Assembly (NCBI GenBank): GCA_963693085.1
Contig: OY856410.1
Coordinates: forward strand, 563,008,406-563,072,405
DNA: 64,000 bases
Reading direction: 5' to 3'
From: Alisma plantago-aquatica
Lineage: Eukaryota > Streptophyta > Magnoliopsida > Alismatales > Alismataceae
Below, one piece after another: positions 47,040 to 60,714 of the stretch (position 1 is its first letter; the number at the start of each line of letters is the position of its first letter). The position numbers and the translations under genes were made by a program. Under the pieces are notes generated by a model. The model made no database searches and had not been told where the DNA came from. It was given only the letters and a program-made list of their open reading frames with translations.

Positions 47040-50000
47040 TAGGTTCCTCATTTAACCATTAATAATTATTAAATTTTACAAACTCCATAGAACCCAAGGG
47101 AGTTATTAGAGGATTATTCGAAAGACGGAGGTGTCTAGAAAAGGATCACGACCGGGGGCTGGCAATATTTTCCTCCGCACCGCTTGTCGGAATACGAGGA
47201 CTCACAGATCCGTGTGACTGCCTGGCCAAAGTCTTAGGGTATGAATCAAAATAAGATACCTTTAGGACTTCTCGTCTTATTCATCCCTTCTCATCACAAA
47301 ATTTTGATAAGGACATAAAGGATTAGGGTTTTCTTTCTTCTCCTCACCCACTTGAGGTATGGGTAAGGTTAATAAGGTTTAAGGAATCCTCCACTAAATT
47401 AATGAAAGGCATGTAAATAAGATGGCATGGACATAAGCTTAATAGATTAAGCGCAAAATAAATAATAGATACATGCTTAGGTCGTATGACATAAGTTGTC
47501 ATGTCCTCAGAAGGGACCTAAGGTTAGACCTTCGTGACAGGAGGATAAGTTAGTGTTGGAGATAAAGATCTCCATTTCAAGTAGAGACCTGGCACATCCT
47601 CGGAGGATGATGCTAACCCTAACCCTAAGTGAAGGTTAGAGAGAGATGAGTTGGACCAGGTGTTTGAAAGGACATGCCTTTGGGATCCATGGGTGACCTA
47701 GCACCTTTGGCAACCCAACCCTGGGAAGGGTCATGCATGCTAGGGTAAAGGATAGCTCCTTAGATGATGATGATAGTGAAGGACCATAGAAACCCTATGG
47801 GCTTGTGCAAGTAGGGCATAGCTGGCACCTAGGACACATCATGGGGCTGACAGTAGGATGAAACCTTGGATAAGGAATCATGAGGGAGCACAAAGGGTTA
47901 TGGATGATCTTGAACAAACATAGGTTCGAACTTAGGCTTCACCCACGTAGAGCATGTTTTGAGGATGATCCTTCATGAAGAAAGGACCTCTAATGGTGAG
48001 GTTGGATGTAGGGTTAGCTCTAGAGAGAGCAGAAAACCCAGTAAGAAGGTTGGAAGCCTAAAACCCTGAACAATGGATGATAGTGGTTTCCTCATGATCG
48101 ATCCCTGAAAGTTGATGATACCTTGGTTGTCTTTAGAGGGACCAAACCTAGAGGAAGGATGAGGTTTCTGGCACCTATGTGCCTAGGGTATAAGTGTTTA
48201 CCTTCTGAGAAAGGAAGAAGATGTTTTGTATACCCTGAAGTGGTTTTGTAACAGGTTATGAGGCCTTGTACCTTATGGTTTATCCTTGAGGAAAATCCAA
48301 CTCTAAGTGTTGCTTGAGTTGAAGGATGACAAGGAGTGTGTATCATGCCTTTTTCATGCTTGGTTTGTAGTTAGGAGATAGAGAATGCAGTGAACCTAGG
48401 GTTCCTAGGCCTAAGAGGGGAAGTGGTGTACCTAAGGCTCATGATGAGAAGTTGAGTTCCTATAGAAGCAAGCATGGTAATCCTCATGAATAGAGGAAAA
48501 GAGAAGCCCCTTAAGTTTAAGGTTGATGTGTTCCTATAGAAGTTGAGTTCCTTAGAACCCCTCACAACTAGGTTGATGATAAAGGGAAAGTTTGATCTTG
48601 ATCCAACATCGAGGAAAGAAGGATAAGTATGACCTAGCATGGTTCAGTAGGTGATCTGCTTGTGCCTTAATAGCTTGCTAGGGTTAAGTAAGATCATGTA
48701 AGGGTAAACCCTAGACCTAAGAGCTTTTGTGACCTTATTGTCAAGAGATAGTTTTCCTCCCATCCTGGGAGAGGGGCCCCTTTGGTAGGGTGTATATCAG
48801 TTTTGTTGGTTCAAGGTAACCTAAAGAGGTCTCATAGGATCTTGAGAAGCTAAGTGAAAAGTACATAGTATGAGAATGAACCTGTAGACCCATAGATATC
48901 CATCTCTATTGCATATGAATGTGTTACCATGGAGGTAACTAGTATGGGGCTTGACCAAGGTAGGCAGGTTGCCATGATGCCTATGAAAGGATGAGAGACA
49001 TCCCATGAATGCAGAAAGAGAGATGATGAAGACATGGGTAAGGTTCTAAGTGAACAAGTACTATAATGGAGAATCCTAAGTCTATCCTAGGGTCAGGTAG
49101 GGATAAGACCGGTGAAAGTAGGATTTGCCTAATTCCCTAGTTGCACGTGACCATAGGGTTAGGAGGTAACAACTATCATTGTCTGAAGGCCATGGGTTAG
49201 GAGATTGATCACCTTCATGAACTCATGGGACCCAAAGGGCAGATGAGTAGGGCACTCTCTTGATGCATGAGGGAAGAGGGATGACCCCAAAGAGTCGGTA
49301 CCCTATAGACCTAGAGGAGATGACCAAGGATATAAACCTTAGTAGGTTCAAGATTAGTTTTCCACGGAGGTAACTTCGATATCATGATGTATGTGATGTA
49401 GAGACATATGTGGCGCGTTGCAACTTAGATGTAAATGTGTATTGGCAAGGTAGGATGTACCATCTCTACTCTTGGAACAGGAAGAACTATGTATTTGGAC
49501 TGCAGCCAAATGCTTATTTCCTCTTGTTATGGGGGTGAGAGATAGGACATTACGCATGCCATACACCAAGGATAAGAGATGATGTATGTTGGAACATTGC
49601 CATGAGAAATGGGGATAGAGAAGATAATCTACCTTGGTAAAGTGAATGATACATGGATGGTTTGTAAACACTAAGAGGAATGAGGTAGTCCCCTTATGAG
49701 GATGTTTTTATCATGAGCTATGTAGAACTTACAAGTTATACCAGGATGAGTTTGATCACCATGATGATGGAATCAGAGAGTGTTCTTAATTGAAGATGGA
49801 CATAGAGTTTGAGGAAGTGTATCTTTTCAATTTTACCTAATACCTAAGGACGTGAAGTGGTAATGGATGCTCTGGTTGAGTTACATCTGACTTGTTGGAC
49901 TGGAAGCTAGAAGAGGTTGTTTAGCTAACCATAAGTTTGGAAAGGAGAGATGTTTGGGTAACACTCAGATGTAACAAGATGCGTTGAAAGTTAAGGGTTG

Positions 50001-50600
50001 TTTGGTTAGCCAGCCTAGTCCTTGATACAATGAAAGGATGGTGGTAGAACCTCAAGTGCACTTCTTTGGAAAAGAAGGTGATGAAACCCTGATTAGAGTG
50101 GTTTAGGGTTTTGGAGGAATCGATCTTGAAAGAATCATGACATACAGGAAATCATGGTTGAAGATCACCATACACCGTGGAAAATGGCAATAGCACTTTG
50201 GATGCTTAAGATGAAGTTGCATGTGGATTATGGCCATGCAAGCCAGGGGGTAAAGGACAAACCCTAGTAACCCAGTGTATCGATATATAGGACAAAAGAG
50301 TCCCTGAGAGGGAATGGGAGCTCAACACTATGGATGTTGTGATAGGTCTTCCCTGGGCCAAAGAAGGTTGAGATACAATATGGGTTATGGTAGGTTGCCT
50401 TACCTAGATAATATGAGAAAGGAAGAGTTCGGTTAAGGGACAGATCCAGTTGAACTACCCATGAGAGAGATGGTTCAACTACACCATAAAGCAAGATCAA
50501 AGGTTCTTGAGTTTGAACTAAAGGTTCCCTTCCAAAAGGTGGAAGTAGGTACTTTGAGAACTCAATGTTAGTATAGTTTATCACCCCTAACTATGGTTAG
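47040..50600 (+). other. Element E internal region, 5' part, no recognisable coding
   Basis: 3.5 kb of purine-biased sequence (many 'gatga', 'gaagg', 'agggtta' words) with stops in all frames. Some segments resemble C's interior. No gag, protease or RT motif can be identified by eye. The sequence may be decayed gag-pol or an unrelated filler. Confidence 0.6.
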
Positions 50601-51335
50601 TATGATCCAGACTAAAGGGTCTTATGAGGGCATATGTGCTCGATTTGTGGTGATAGTTAGAGACAGTTTTTGTCCTATAAAAGATGTGAAGATAACCACC
50701 ATATCCAGTATCGGGATTTATAAGAAGCTTTGTAAGGGAGGTTGTGTCGGTCACCACTTCAGTAAGGTGATGTTGGTGAAAGGACCACATGATGGTTAGA
50801 AAGGGACCACATGATGATTAGAAAAGGAACCACAGTGCATGTAGATAAAGTCACTTTGATTATGCAATGGTTGAAAGGATCCTAGAGACGATAAGAGTCG
50901 TGAGCAGATGCAAAGTAGACTGACATGTGGGAGAATATGTGACACGAAAATCCGACCCCTCTAAGTTATAGCTAAGAGAGCTGAGTCCCTGATGCATGGG
51001 TTCTTTTGACATGGTTTGGTGGAGAAGACCATACCCCTCGGGATAAAGTAATGTGTGATGAGTTCCATGTGTCAAATTCAGAGCACTATGTGAGGTACCC
51101 AACCATGTGCTGAACAATGAACCCAGTGAGCCCCAAGGGAGGCTGAAATGGCCTGAGTCACCTATGTAGTTTATAGACGCTAGGATGAAAGAACTCAGAG
51201 AAAAGAATATGTGATAATAAAGGTTCTTTGGAAACGCCATGAGTACGGCAAATCCACATAGAGGCCAATGATGAACATGGAAAGTCTTATCCTGAATTGA
51301 TTGTTTGTTTGCTTGTTTGAATTTTGAGGACAAAA
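50601..51335 (+). pseudogene. E integrase / chromodomain-side pol fossil
   Basis: Weak but ordered similarity to the end of chromovirus (Tekay/Del) pol. FVVIVRDSFCPIKDV at about 50644 resembles the integrase 'VIVDRLTKSAHFIPV' segment, with KLCKGGCV where 'LYVREIVRLHG' is expected. Near 51050-51100, DEFHVSNSEHYVRYP resembles 'VFHVSMLRKYVPDP'. Near 51185-51300, ARMKELREKN and KVLWKRHEYGKS match 'RKEKVLRNK' and 'KVLWRNH...EATWE', ending in a YPEL-like tail in another frame. All is interrupted by stops. A 157-codon antisense frame over the same bases is a shadow. Confidence 0.55.
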
Positions 51336-51355
51336 TTCCTATAAGAGGGGAAGGA
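51336..51355 (+). other. Polypurine tract of element E
   Basis: ttcctataagaggggaagga directly before the 3' LTR TGTTACAACC, preceded by the gypsy-typical 'ttttgaggacaaaa'. Confidence 0.9.
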
Positions 51356-54300
51356 TGTTACAACCCCAATTTTTGGGTTCATTTGGTGAGAAATGCTATT
51401 CTCAATTTAAAGATAATTGAACAAAGAATGGTATAATATGTTTTGAATACATGGATTTCGTTTACAATAGCCTTGATGACTATTTTTTGGGCTTTATTGG
51501 CTATTGGGCCCAAATAACAAGGAAATTCAATTAGTAAATGGATAATTGAATATTTGAGAAAAGAAATATGTAGAAATCTCTAGAAGGCAAAATCCAAAGA
51601 GGATTTCGTGCCTCTTGGATTCCTTGGGTTCCAAGGAGTCCAAAGTTCCATAAAGAAAGCAATAAGAAAAGAAAAGATTAATCAAGTATTTCTTTATTAA
51701 GAAATAAATTGAAAATAAGGATAAAATGTGGAAAACAAGTGAAAAGAGGTGCAATTGAGTTATCCTTAGTGGGATTTCGTAATCCCAAGGTTTCCTAATA
51801 TAAAAAGGAAAATCAAGGAGAAAAATAAGAGTAAGAGAAAGAGAAATCCTCAAAGAGAGATATTTTGATAAGAAATAAATAAGATTATGGGAAATAAAGG
51901 ATAAAAGATAAATAAAAGGTCAATGTATATTCCCAAGATGGGTTTTCGAGCCATTAAGCTTCCTTGAGGTTCAAGGAACTCAGAATAATAAATTAATAAG
52001 CAAAGGAAAGAGAAAATATGTGGGATATATATATAATTAAGTGATATTTTGCACCTAAAGAAAAGGCACGTTTTCTGTTATATCATGAGCCTAATTTTGT
52101 CAGGGAGGTAGATAAAGTTATTAATAACTTTCCCTCAAAATTTGGGATTAAGTGGATATTTGGTTTGAGAGCTACAATTTTTTAGAAGTTCCCTAAAGTG
52201 TTGGGCATTCATTTAAATGTCACAATATTTCTGATTAAAAGAAAAAGAATAGGAAAGGGACGGGACTGACGACAGCCGTCAGATCTCTGCTGGTCCAAGG
52301 GACCACGGATCTGACGCTAGCTGTGTGTCGTCTTCCCTGGTCGCAAAGGGAAAGGAGGGCCTTTTTACAATCCGATTTTCTCACGAATCTGACCACGGGC
52401 AAAGATGAAAAGGGCATGGTTGGCCCCGGGAGAAGATTCTGCACAAGTCTAACCCTGGTTTTAGGTGGTTTGGAAGACTCTGGAGAGAACGCCCAATTTG
52501 GCAGTTGCTACCTTTGGCGACGAGGGTTGAAAACCCTAATCCAGATGCACAAGCCTATAAAATGACCACCCTTGGTCTCGGCCGGGTCTCGCGATCTCGA
52601 GCGGAACTCTCCTAGCCCCAAATTTTCCCTCTCTCCCTCGATCACCTATTGTCCGGTGAGCTTCTGACCCAAAGCCGCCATGGTTGCAGTGGACAGAAGG
52701 ACGGGAAGAAGAGATAAAGGGAGTCGTTAGATCGGGTTCCATGGTGCACTCGCGAAGGGGATCCACGGCCCAGGGTAGAACGTGCCTCCAGATCAGAGAA
52801 GGTGGACGTGAGCGACCTCAGCCGTGAGATTGGGTCAACCACTGACTGCGGCTTCGATCCAACATCCCTCATTTTTCCAAAAAGAAAAGGGTAAATAGCC
52901 TCTCTGACTAGAAAATCTAGAAATTGCTTTTTCGTGCAAAAATTGTAGTAATTGCTAGGAAGCTCTAATGACAAAACTTTATATATGAAAATTGATCAGA
53001 AGAAAATGAGGGATCCATTAAAAATATAATTCAAGCCTGATTATGTTTGCAATTCGAAAAGTGTATAAAGTTATCATATTTACTGGTTTAATTAGTGAAA
53101 ACCCCTTGGAATTGATGATAGTTGAATATAGTGATGTTCTCTGAATGTTTAGAACGAATATTAACCTGTTGATAATAAAAAGGATGATATTTGTACATAA
53201 TTGGATTAAATTAGGGTTTCATATACCTAAGTTTGCATTAATGGGCTTAGAAACCCTAATTTAGGAGGATATGTTTTTTAATGATTTTAATTGTGCAAAT
53301 CCATAAATAAGACAATGTTATGTTGTTATAAATCCAATTTGAGTATAAAAGATCATTAATGTGGATATTTTGGGGTTCCTAGGGTATCAAGTAGAATTAA
53401 TTATACATTAGGGTTTACTGACATAAACGATGAGAATTGTAGTAATTAGGGTTCCTGGAGAATCGAAATATAATTCTTTGTCGAGTTGTCAATTCAAAGA
53501 AACCTGAACATGAATGATCTTGAAATGACTTAAAATGATAAAGATAGTAGTTTTAGTGTAAAAGAGACATTTTGGACTTAATTGACTTTTAATGGTATCT
53601 ATGATGTTGAAATTAGGGTTTGTGGACTAAACAAACATTAATAGTAATAAATGCATAATGAAAGCTAAAACCCTAAAGGATGACTTAGAAATCTTAAAGT
53701 GGAATCCAAGTAGATTTTGAAGAGGTTTGGAATAAAACAATGACACTTGGATGTTATGCATTAATTTTAGGATATTGATGATTGCTTGATTGATTATTCC
53801 TGAGTATTAAATATTTAAACTTCAAGTTTCTCTAAACAGGTATGTGGTTACTTATGAATAACCGCTTAGTTTTCCGATGGTTTCTCGGACGTTTAATCGC
53901 ATTGAATGCAACTAAACTGTTTGGATGTTCATATTGCAATTATAAAGTGACTATGACTATCACTTAATGTATATGCCTATAAACTCAGATCTTGGTTCTC
54001 TCTGTGGCATTATAGCTAACCTAGTACATGGCTGCCTATGGGTAGGTCCATCAGGTTAGAGAAAGACCTAGTACATGGCTACCTATAGGGTAGGTCCATC
54101 AGGTCTATGGATGACCTAGTACATGACTACCTATTGGGTAGGTCCATCAGGTCTATGGTTGACCTAGTACATGGCTACCTATTGGGTAGGTCCATCAGGT
54201 CTATGGTTGACTTAGTACATGGCTACCCTTGAGGTAGGACCATCAAGTCATACTGAGTTAGATATTGGGCTATCTTTAGATAGTGCCATGCGACTCTATT

Positions 54301-54790
54301 ACCTAAAAGAGAGGTGATATCCATGTCCACTGTAGGGACAGCCCAGAGTTCGAGAATATGTATGGATTGAGTTGTATGGCTTAAAATGTAATCTTGATTG
54401 TTAAATGATTAATTGAATGATTATATTGTTAACATAGTTGAACATTATCTATTTTCTCCACATACCAGCTTCGGCTGACCGAAGTTTTGTTTGTCGGCGT
54501 TTTAGGTACAATGAAAAGAATAAACAGTAAAGAGACACCTTGTGAATTCAAGAATTAAAGAACAAGGAGGAACTAGTTAGAATAGTTCTGCTGAGGTTAG
54601 AAGTTTAGTTTGTTCCAAACTTTTCAAAGGTATGCAAAGAAAAAAATTTATTACCATTTTCAGTGTAGTCTGTTAGAATTTAATAATTGTTTATGGTTAT
54701 ACGTCGAACCTTTGATCTGGGGTTAATGGGTGCGGCTTCAACCTCTTGGTCTCCCTTAATTGGGGATTACTGAAAGGTGAGGTCATAACA
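51356..54790 (+). repeat. Element E 3' LTR
   Basis: A 3435-bp near-identical partner of 43588-47024, including the TATA box, telobox cluster and hairpin array (54016-54250). Small differences include gggtaggt contexts in unit 2 (tatagggtagg) and the ttta loop. Confidence 0.95.
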
Positions 54791-54795
54791 GTATC

Positions 54796-55970
54796 CTCTC
54801 AATGTTTGATGATCTCACACTTGAGTTGTTGTCCATTTTCCACTGTCTCCACTGCTCATGGGGAAATTCTAACTGTAGAGTTTGGATTTTTGGGAAAGAA
54901 ATTGGAGATCTCCACTAGAAACCTCACCTCCATCATCCTTGATGGTTGTAATGACTACTGTCTCTCTCACTAAAAGGAGCATCCCCATGAATCCTTCCCC
55001 AACAAATACGACAAAGAGAAGTTCTGAGTGGACATCACTGGACTTCCACCCACTCTACCTAGTGGTCCCAAGGCCTCTTGCATCAACAACCTAGTCATCA
55101 GATACCTTCACGACATCCTATCCTACACTATTTTCAATAGGGCATGCACTTAAGACGTTGTTACTCAACCAGAGAATGAAGAGATGTGCAAATGGGGGGA
55201 ATGATATCCTTGAGCATATAGGCACCCAAACCAACCACGCCACTGCTTATTTTTTCTACATTGACCATATAGTGATTGCCTTAGCCATCTTCTTGGGATA
55301 CACTCACATCTCCTTCCAAACACTGCCACTCAAGGGTAACCTGATTGATGTCATGTACCTGAAAGTAAGTAAGTTCATCTACTACAAAGAAGATGACGTA
55401 TAATATCTGATGTACAAAGATTCTTATGTATCCCTCGAGCTCCCCTGACATGCCAGATTTGTTGCAGCAAATTTTGTCTTCAATCTGTCTAACTTGTCGA
55501 AGCACATTCAAAAGTTCTATCTGGAGTACTTTGACCCAGACGATGTCCTCGAGCCTACTTCCTATAGAAGGAGTGTCTCAATGGAGGAAAATGATGACAT
55601 GAACGACCCTCCTCCTCCACCATCTTGACATTACACTAGGAGGTGCACTGGAGACGAGGATGTCCTTGACGAGCACTATGGCTTCTATGAGATCCAAGCT
55701 CAGTTGGACCAGATTTAGTAGGAGCAACAAGCTAATGACATCGGATGAACCATGTCTACCTGATGCAATGTTCCCAGGAGTCCTGGCACATGGACCATGG
55801 CTACTATGTTCCCAACCAACCATCCTATGAGGATTATGGGGCCCATCAGGCATACCTTGACCCCAATTCCCCATATTAGGGGAATTACTACTTCAACCCA
55901 CCTCCTCTTCCAATAATCCACCACCTTGTTATCCACCACAATAATAATCTTATTCCCTTCATCTCATGTT
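54796..55970 (+). pseudogene. D ATHILA ORF-1 / env-like region, second piece
   Basis: The ORF interrupted by E continues with ILSMFDDLTLELLSIF, matching the ATHILA ORF-1 'Y..LTLEFLSTF' motif, then degraded segments and a final region near 55150-55450 (HIGTQTNHATAYFFYIDH, GNLIDVMYLKVSKFIYY). Stops and frameshifts are frequent. The end near 55970 is Pro/Tyr-rich. Confidence 0.65.
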
Positions 55971-56973
55971 TGCAATTTTATCAAGACGAGCAAAATTCTA
56001 ATTCCAAACTGGAGGTGGGTGGTATGTAACAATTCCACCCCATCTTCCCTTTACAGCATTATCTTTTCAACATTTTATTCTACATGTAGTTTGCTTTTTA
56101 AAATATGAAAAAATGACCATTATCTAGTCGGACAATATGAAGAGATTGTGTATCATTGTACCCCATTGAATGCAGTAAATCTTCTTTGAATTTTTTTTTA
56201 CAAATTTTCATGATTAGAAAACACCATGTCACCTAGGACCCAAAATTTGCATTACTGCTTAGAAATGTTGGCAAGCCTTGTTGCATTGATTATAATCAAG
56301 CACACCTTTTTTCTATTATAAACTATAGATTAGCTTATCATATCTCTTGTATGATGTGGTGACAAGAAAAGTCAAACTACTGTGATGACACTCCCTGAAA
56401 AAAATGAAATGAAAGTTTTGAAAGCACATGAACAATCTCCGTCCACCATCTTCATATCACAAAGAAAAATCAAAACCACCTCATGCCAAACCCCAATTAT
56501 GGGCTGGCATTCCTTCCCCTATCTCCATTCTTCCATACCCCTCATAAATCTAATAGGGGAGTACCATCAAAATATGCCAAAGAGCACACTGAAAAAATCT
56601 TGGTCAATGTAACTACAATCCATGAATAAAAAGACCCCAAGTCAAATAGAGGAGGGATCATCTTATTCCATACCTCATTTCATCTTGTTCTTGTGCAATA
56701 CTTACAATAAAAGTGGGAGTGTCAAAGTAAAGTAAGATGAAGTATGTTTCTTACAAAGTCTTGATATAGAAACAAGCCATGAAACATGTTTTAATAGGGA
56801 ATGTGGAACTTTTGTGTTTTGTGGTTCTAGGAGATTGTGTCGCTTGACAAGAAAGGAGGTACGGAACAAAGTAATTCTATGAGGGTGAGGATATACATGT
56901 TTCTAGTACAAATTGAAATTATTTGCGATTATATTTGCTTGAGGACTAGTAAAAGCTCAAGTATGGGGTATTT
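55971..56973 (+). other. D 3' untranslated region and PPT
   Basis: Non-coding, ending in gaggactagtaaaagctcaa and gtatggggta (56941-56970). This is the characteristic Athila/Tat tail and polypurine tract immediately before the 3' LTR. Nothing else is recognised in this kilobase. Confidence 0.75.
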
Positions 56974-58731
56974 TGTTGAATGTATATTCATCCACTTTCA
57001 ACTACATCTTTTATAGTATTTCATAGGAGTTTATTTCACTTTTGCCAATTTTTTGGAAGTAAAATGCAATTTCCTCACTCTTTGACCACTAATGCAAAAT
57101 CTCATCATATTGCACTCATGCCTTGTCATTTCTACCTTCACTCATATTCGAGAATCAAGAACCTAATCAAAATTTCTAGAAATCCAAAACCTAAGGCTTC
57201 AAGAGAAACATTTCCACCATCTCAATACATGAACTGATCGGATCATGCTTGCCGCACCTCAGAGCCCAGATAGCCATTTCACTCTCTCATTCCACCCTTT
57301 CACACTGGCTATTCATCCGAAAAGGATGTTCTGTTCTTCCCAACCGCTCATCTCAACATCCCAACCTAGATTTTCAAATCTTCCAAACGGCCGACTCAAG
57401 TTCTTAATGACCAAGTTGTGGTCAAACGACACAGAAATCCCATCTCTATGGTTTTGACCCACTGCCTGGGCCTGTGTCTATTCAAACTTGAATTGATCAG
57501 TTCAATATGTGAATCATTTGGTTCATGATGCACGATATGACTTCTTCAATGACCTCTAACATTTCTTTTTCCTATCCTTCATTTAGGGTTTCCTCTCCCT
57601 CCTTCCCTATAAAAGGAGGGGGGAATCCACAAGAAAGGGGATCCAAGTTTTTATACGTGTACTTTGGATTTCAGCACTTTGTTATTTCATTATTGCATAT
57701 TGTACTCTTGTTCTGTAGTAAATATTTCTATTAATTTCCCATTAGTTCTTGGTCTTTTTATTAGGAGCAAGGAATTAAGAGGGGCAACCATTTCATAGTC
57801 ACTAGACAAGATCCTTTTGGATACTTCTTCTTCTAGTCTATGACTTCCTCTCTTCCTTTTGTTGTTCTTTCTTCAACTTCCATGGACCGTGAGTAGTTTC
57901 CTATATTAGGGCATGGGTAGTATCCCCAAAACCATAGTTAACTAGATCTAATTCTATATGATAATACTTGTTAGATGATTTTTGTTTGGATTTTTTTTTA
58001 CATGAATGACTTGATCTATTGTTTTTGTTGAATGTTAGTCTTGGACGATGAGATCTCAAACCCAAAGGCTCAGAACAACCAAACAAATGTACATTGATCT
58101 AGATGAAATCTCATAAGGATATTTTGTTGGGATGTTTTGGCAAGGATATGTAAAAATTAGGACCAATGGGTTTACATGGAGTTTGACTTTTGTAAATGCA
58201 TTTGAGTATGTTTTTGCATACCTTCATCTAACTTGTTTTATGTCCATAGATTCCATCGATCTAATTTTACACAGGATATGGTGGTAAAACTCATAACTTT
58301 GATATTTTTTATCATTGATTCAATCTTATTTCTCAATCACTTGTTTTCCAATCACTCATTTCTTTACTTGCAATTTAATACTATTAGTTGATAATCATTT
58401 CTTATTTTGTTCTTAGTGTAACTCTCTTTTTACTTATTCTTAGAATAACTCTTTACTTGTTCTTAGTGTAACATTTATTTACTTGTTCATAGTATAGTCT
58501 TTTCATTTCTTATTCTAGTATAATCAACCATCAACCAACATATCTTTACATTCTTGTTTAAATAATTGTTCAAAATAATCTAGTTCTGAATTCAATCTTA
58601 ACATGTTGACCTATGGGACCGACCCTCTATATACTAATAAATTAACCTTCACTACTTTTTTGCCATTAACAAGAGGTTACACTCTAAGATCAATATCTCT
58701 AGTGAATTGTTGTATTGAATGATGCACATCA
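56974..58731 (+). repeat. Element D 3' LTR
   Basis: A 1758-bp partner of 10799-12610. Starts TGTTGAATG and ends CACATCA, followed by duplication atatc. It contains a TATA-like ctataaaaggag near 57607, where the 5' LTR has ctataaaaaaag near 11459. Confidence 0.88.
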
Positions 58732-58736
58732 ATATC

Positions 58737-60676
58737 AAAATCATGAATTGAATAGATCAAAGCCAAACATCAACATAGTTATCACTACATATATAATTTT
58801 TCAATCATTATTATATCCCAAATAACATATAAGCTATTATGCACTTTCTCATCTCAAATTTAATCTATAAACCAATCCACATATCATTCAATCTATATCA
58901 AGCAAACACACATTCACATTATACATGGATTACATTTAGAAATTATTTAAAAAAATATGTGTCAACGAAAAGCAAAGTTAGAAAAAAGACAAATAGAACA
59001 ATATTCATGAGATCAACATATAAAGCAACTAAGTTATTTTATATTATTCTAATCAATTTGTTATATATATTATATTCTTTTTCCTTAATTATCATTGGTG
59101 AAACCACCCAAGATACATGTAAAGGAATAAATCCAATTATTGGACTATAAGGTCTTAGGATTAATGGTACCACAATGACCCCATGATACCATAGTCACAA
59201 ATAAATTTAGGAGCTTAGGAACTTATGACCTATAAACATTTGATATGGACTTGGGTATTCAAGCACTAACACCATTCAAAATAGTAGGAATTGGATCAAT
59301 ATGAATCTTTAAGACATTTTAGATTTCACAAACTTATTTAGTGTGGCTTTACAATCCATTTCTAAAATACAACTTAACATGACTTCTTAATAACTAGAGT
59401 CTCCACTCTTGGTGAGATATTGTACTTATGATTTGGGTGATTTTTCTGAAGAAGAGGGAACCATACCAAGTGAAGACCCCCAATATCCCACATAAGCTTG
59501 TCAATTTAGGATTATGCAGAATCTTCTCATGACCCTTCAGATAATAAAGGGTATCCCATTTCCCTTTCATGAATCTAGAACAATGGGGAGGTTCTATAGT
59601 TCCCTTGGAAACTAGATGTAACATGAATTGGGATTCACTTGATATTAATACATATTTCTCACCCTACATAATTTAATAAAATCAAAGGCAATAAGAAATT
59701 ATTATACATAAGTGATAATTACATGAATAACCTAATGAAAGAGGATATCATCTAAAATTCATTGCAAGTCAAGTATTCCATGCTTAAAAAAAATATTTTA
59801 TAGGTCTTAAATATTAATACTAGCAATAGAATCCATTAATTAATAAGACCCTAAGATGAGAATCTCAAGTCTCATACTTATTCATTTTTTACATAGTTAA
59901 CCATTCTCCACCCAAAATGATCATTTCATATGTGAATTTCATAAATCATAATGATTTCAATTGGTATGAACGTATTGATATTAAGTCAATTCAATAAGTT
60001 TCATTTGAAAATATGATCATTAGTTCTCATTTTAACATAAATATATATAAACCTCCCTAATTGAATAAATGGGAAAAATACAAGGAAATTTACTCAAGGA
60101 AATCTATCTCACTTTAAATCATCAATAAGATACTATCAAAGACCTAAAATTCCATGTTGCATTCCTATTCATTCATATTTCACCCAAATCCTCCTATTTT
60201 CCCAATCCAAGGTTAAAAACATTGACTTCAAAAAAAAATTGCATGACTAAATCTATAAGGATTAGATAACTCACCTACAAGTAAGATATCTTTATCGAAG
60301 ATCGTTTGTGGACATAAATATCCACAAAACTCTTATATTTGACCTCAATCTTGGCCAAGAAGAAGACATTAGGGAAAGAAGATATAATTTAGGGATTCTC
60401 TAGTAACTTATAGAAGTTTGGGCCGCATGGGTTATCCTAAAAAAGTTGAAAAGAAAGGAATGATTGTCTAAGAACTTCCCAAGATTCTCCCTAAATGTGA
60501 AGAAGAATCACAATTCTAGGTAGAATAAGGGTTATCCAAAAAAAACCTCCAAAACTCCAATTCTTCTTCCTCTGAAATTGACATGCAGATAGTACAACAA
60601 TACTTAGAGTGTCAGAGCTCATATTTTGCATATATACATAAGTGGATATGCTTTGTAAATTTCATTTTATACATAC

Positions 60677-60714
<38 letters not shown>

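Larger units (their letters stand above)
43588..54790 (+). mobile_element. Element E: chromovirus-derived long-LTR element, coding-deficient
   Basis: LTRs 43588-47024 (3437 bp) and 51356-54790 (3435 bp) are nearly identical and flanked by perfect gtatc duplications (43583-43587 and 54791-54795). The PBS is at 47027 and the PPT before 51356. The 4.3-kb interior holds only decayed integrase and C-terminal pol traces. The near-identity of the LTRs marks it as the youngest insertion in the window. With no functional pol it must have been copied by another element's proteins. Confidence 0.93.

Noticed and set aside
50860..51333. 157-codon antisense frame in element E
   Set aside because: The sense strand carries integrase-like pol remnants over the same bases; the antisense frame matches nothing I know.
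58839..59150. 103-codon frame right of D
   Set aside because: AT-rich composition, hydrophobic low-complexity translation and no domain; expected by chance in such sequence.
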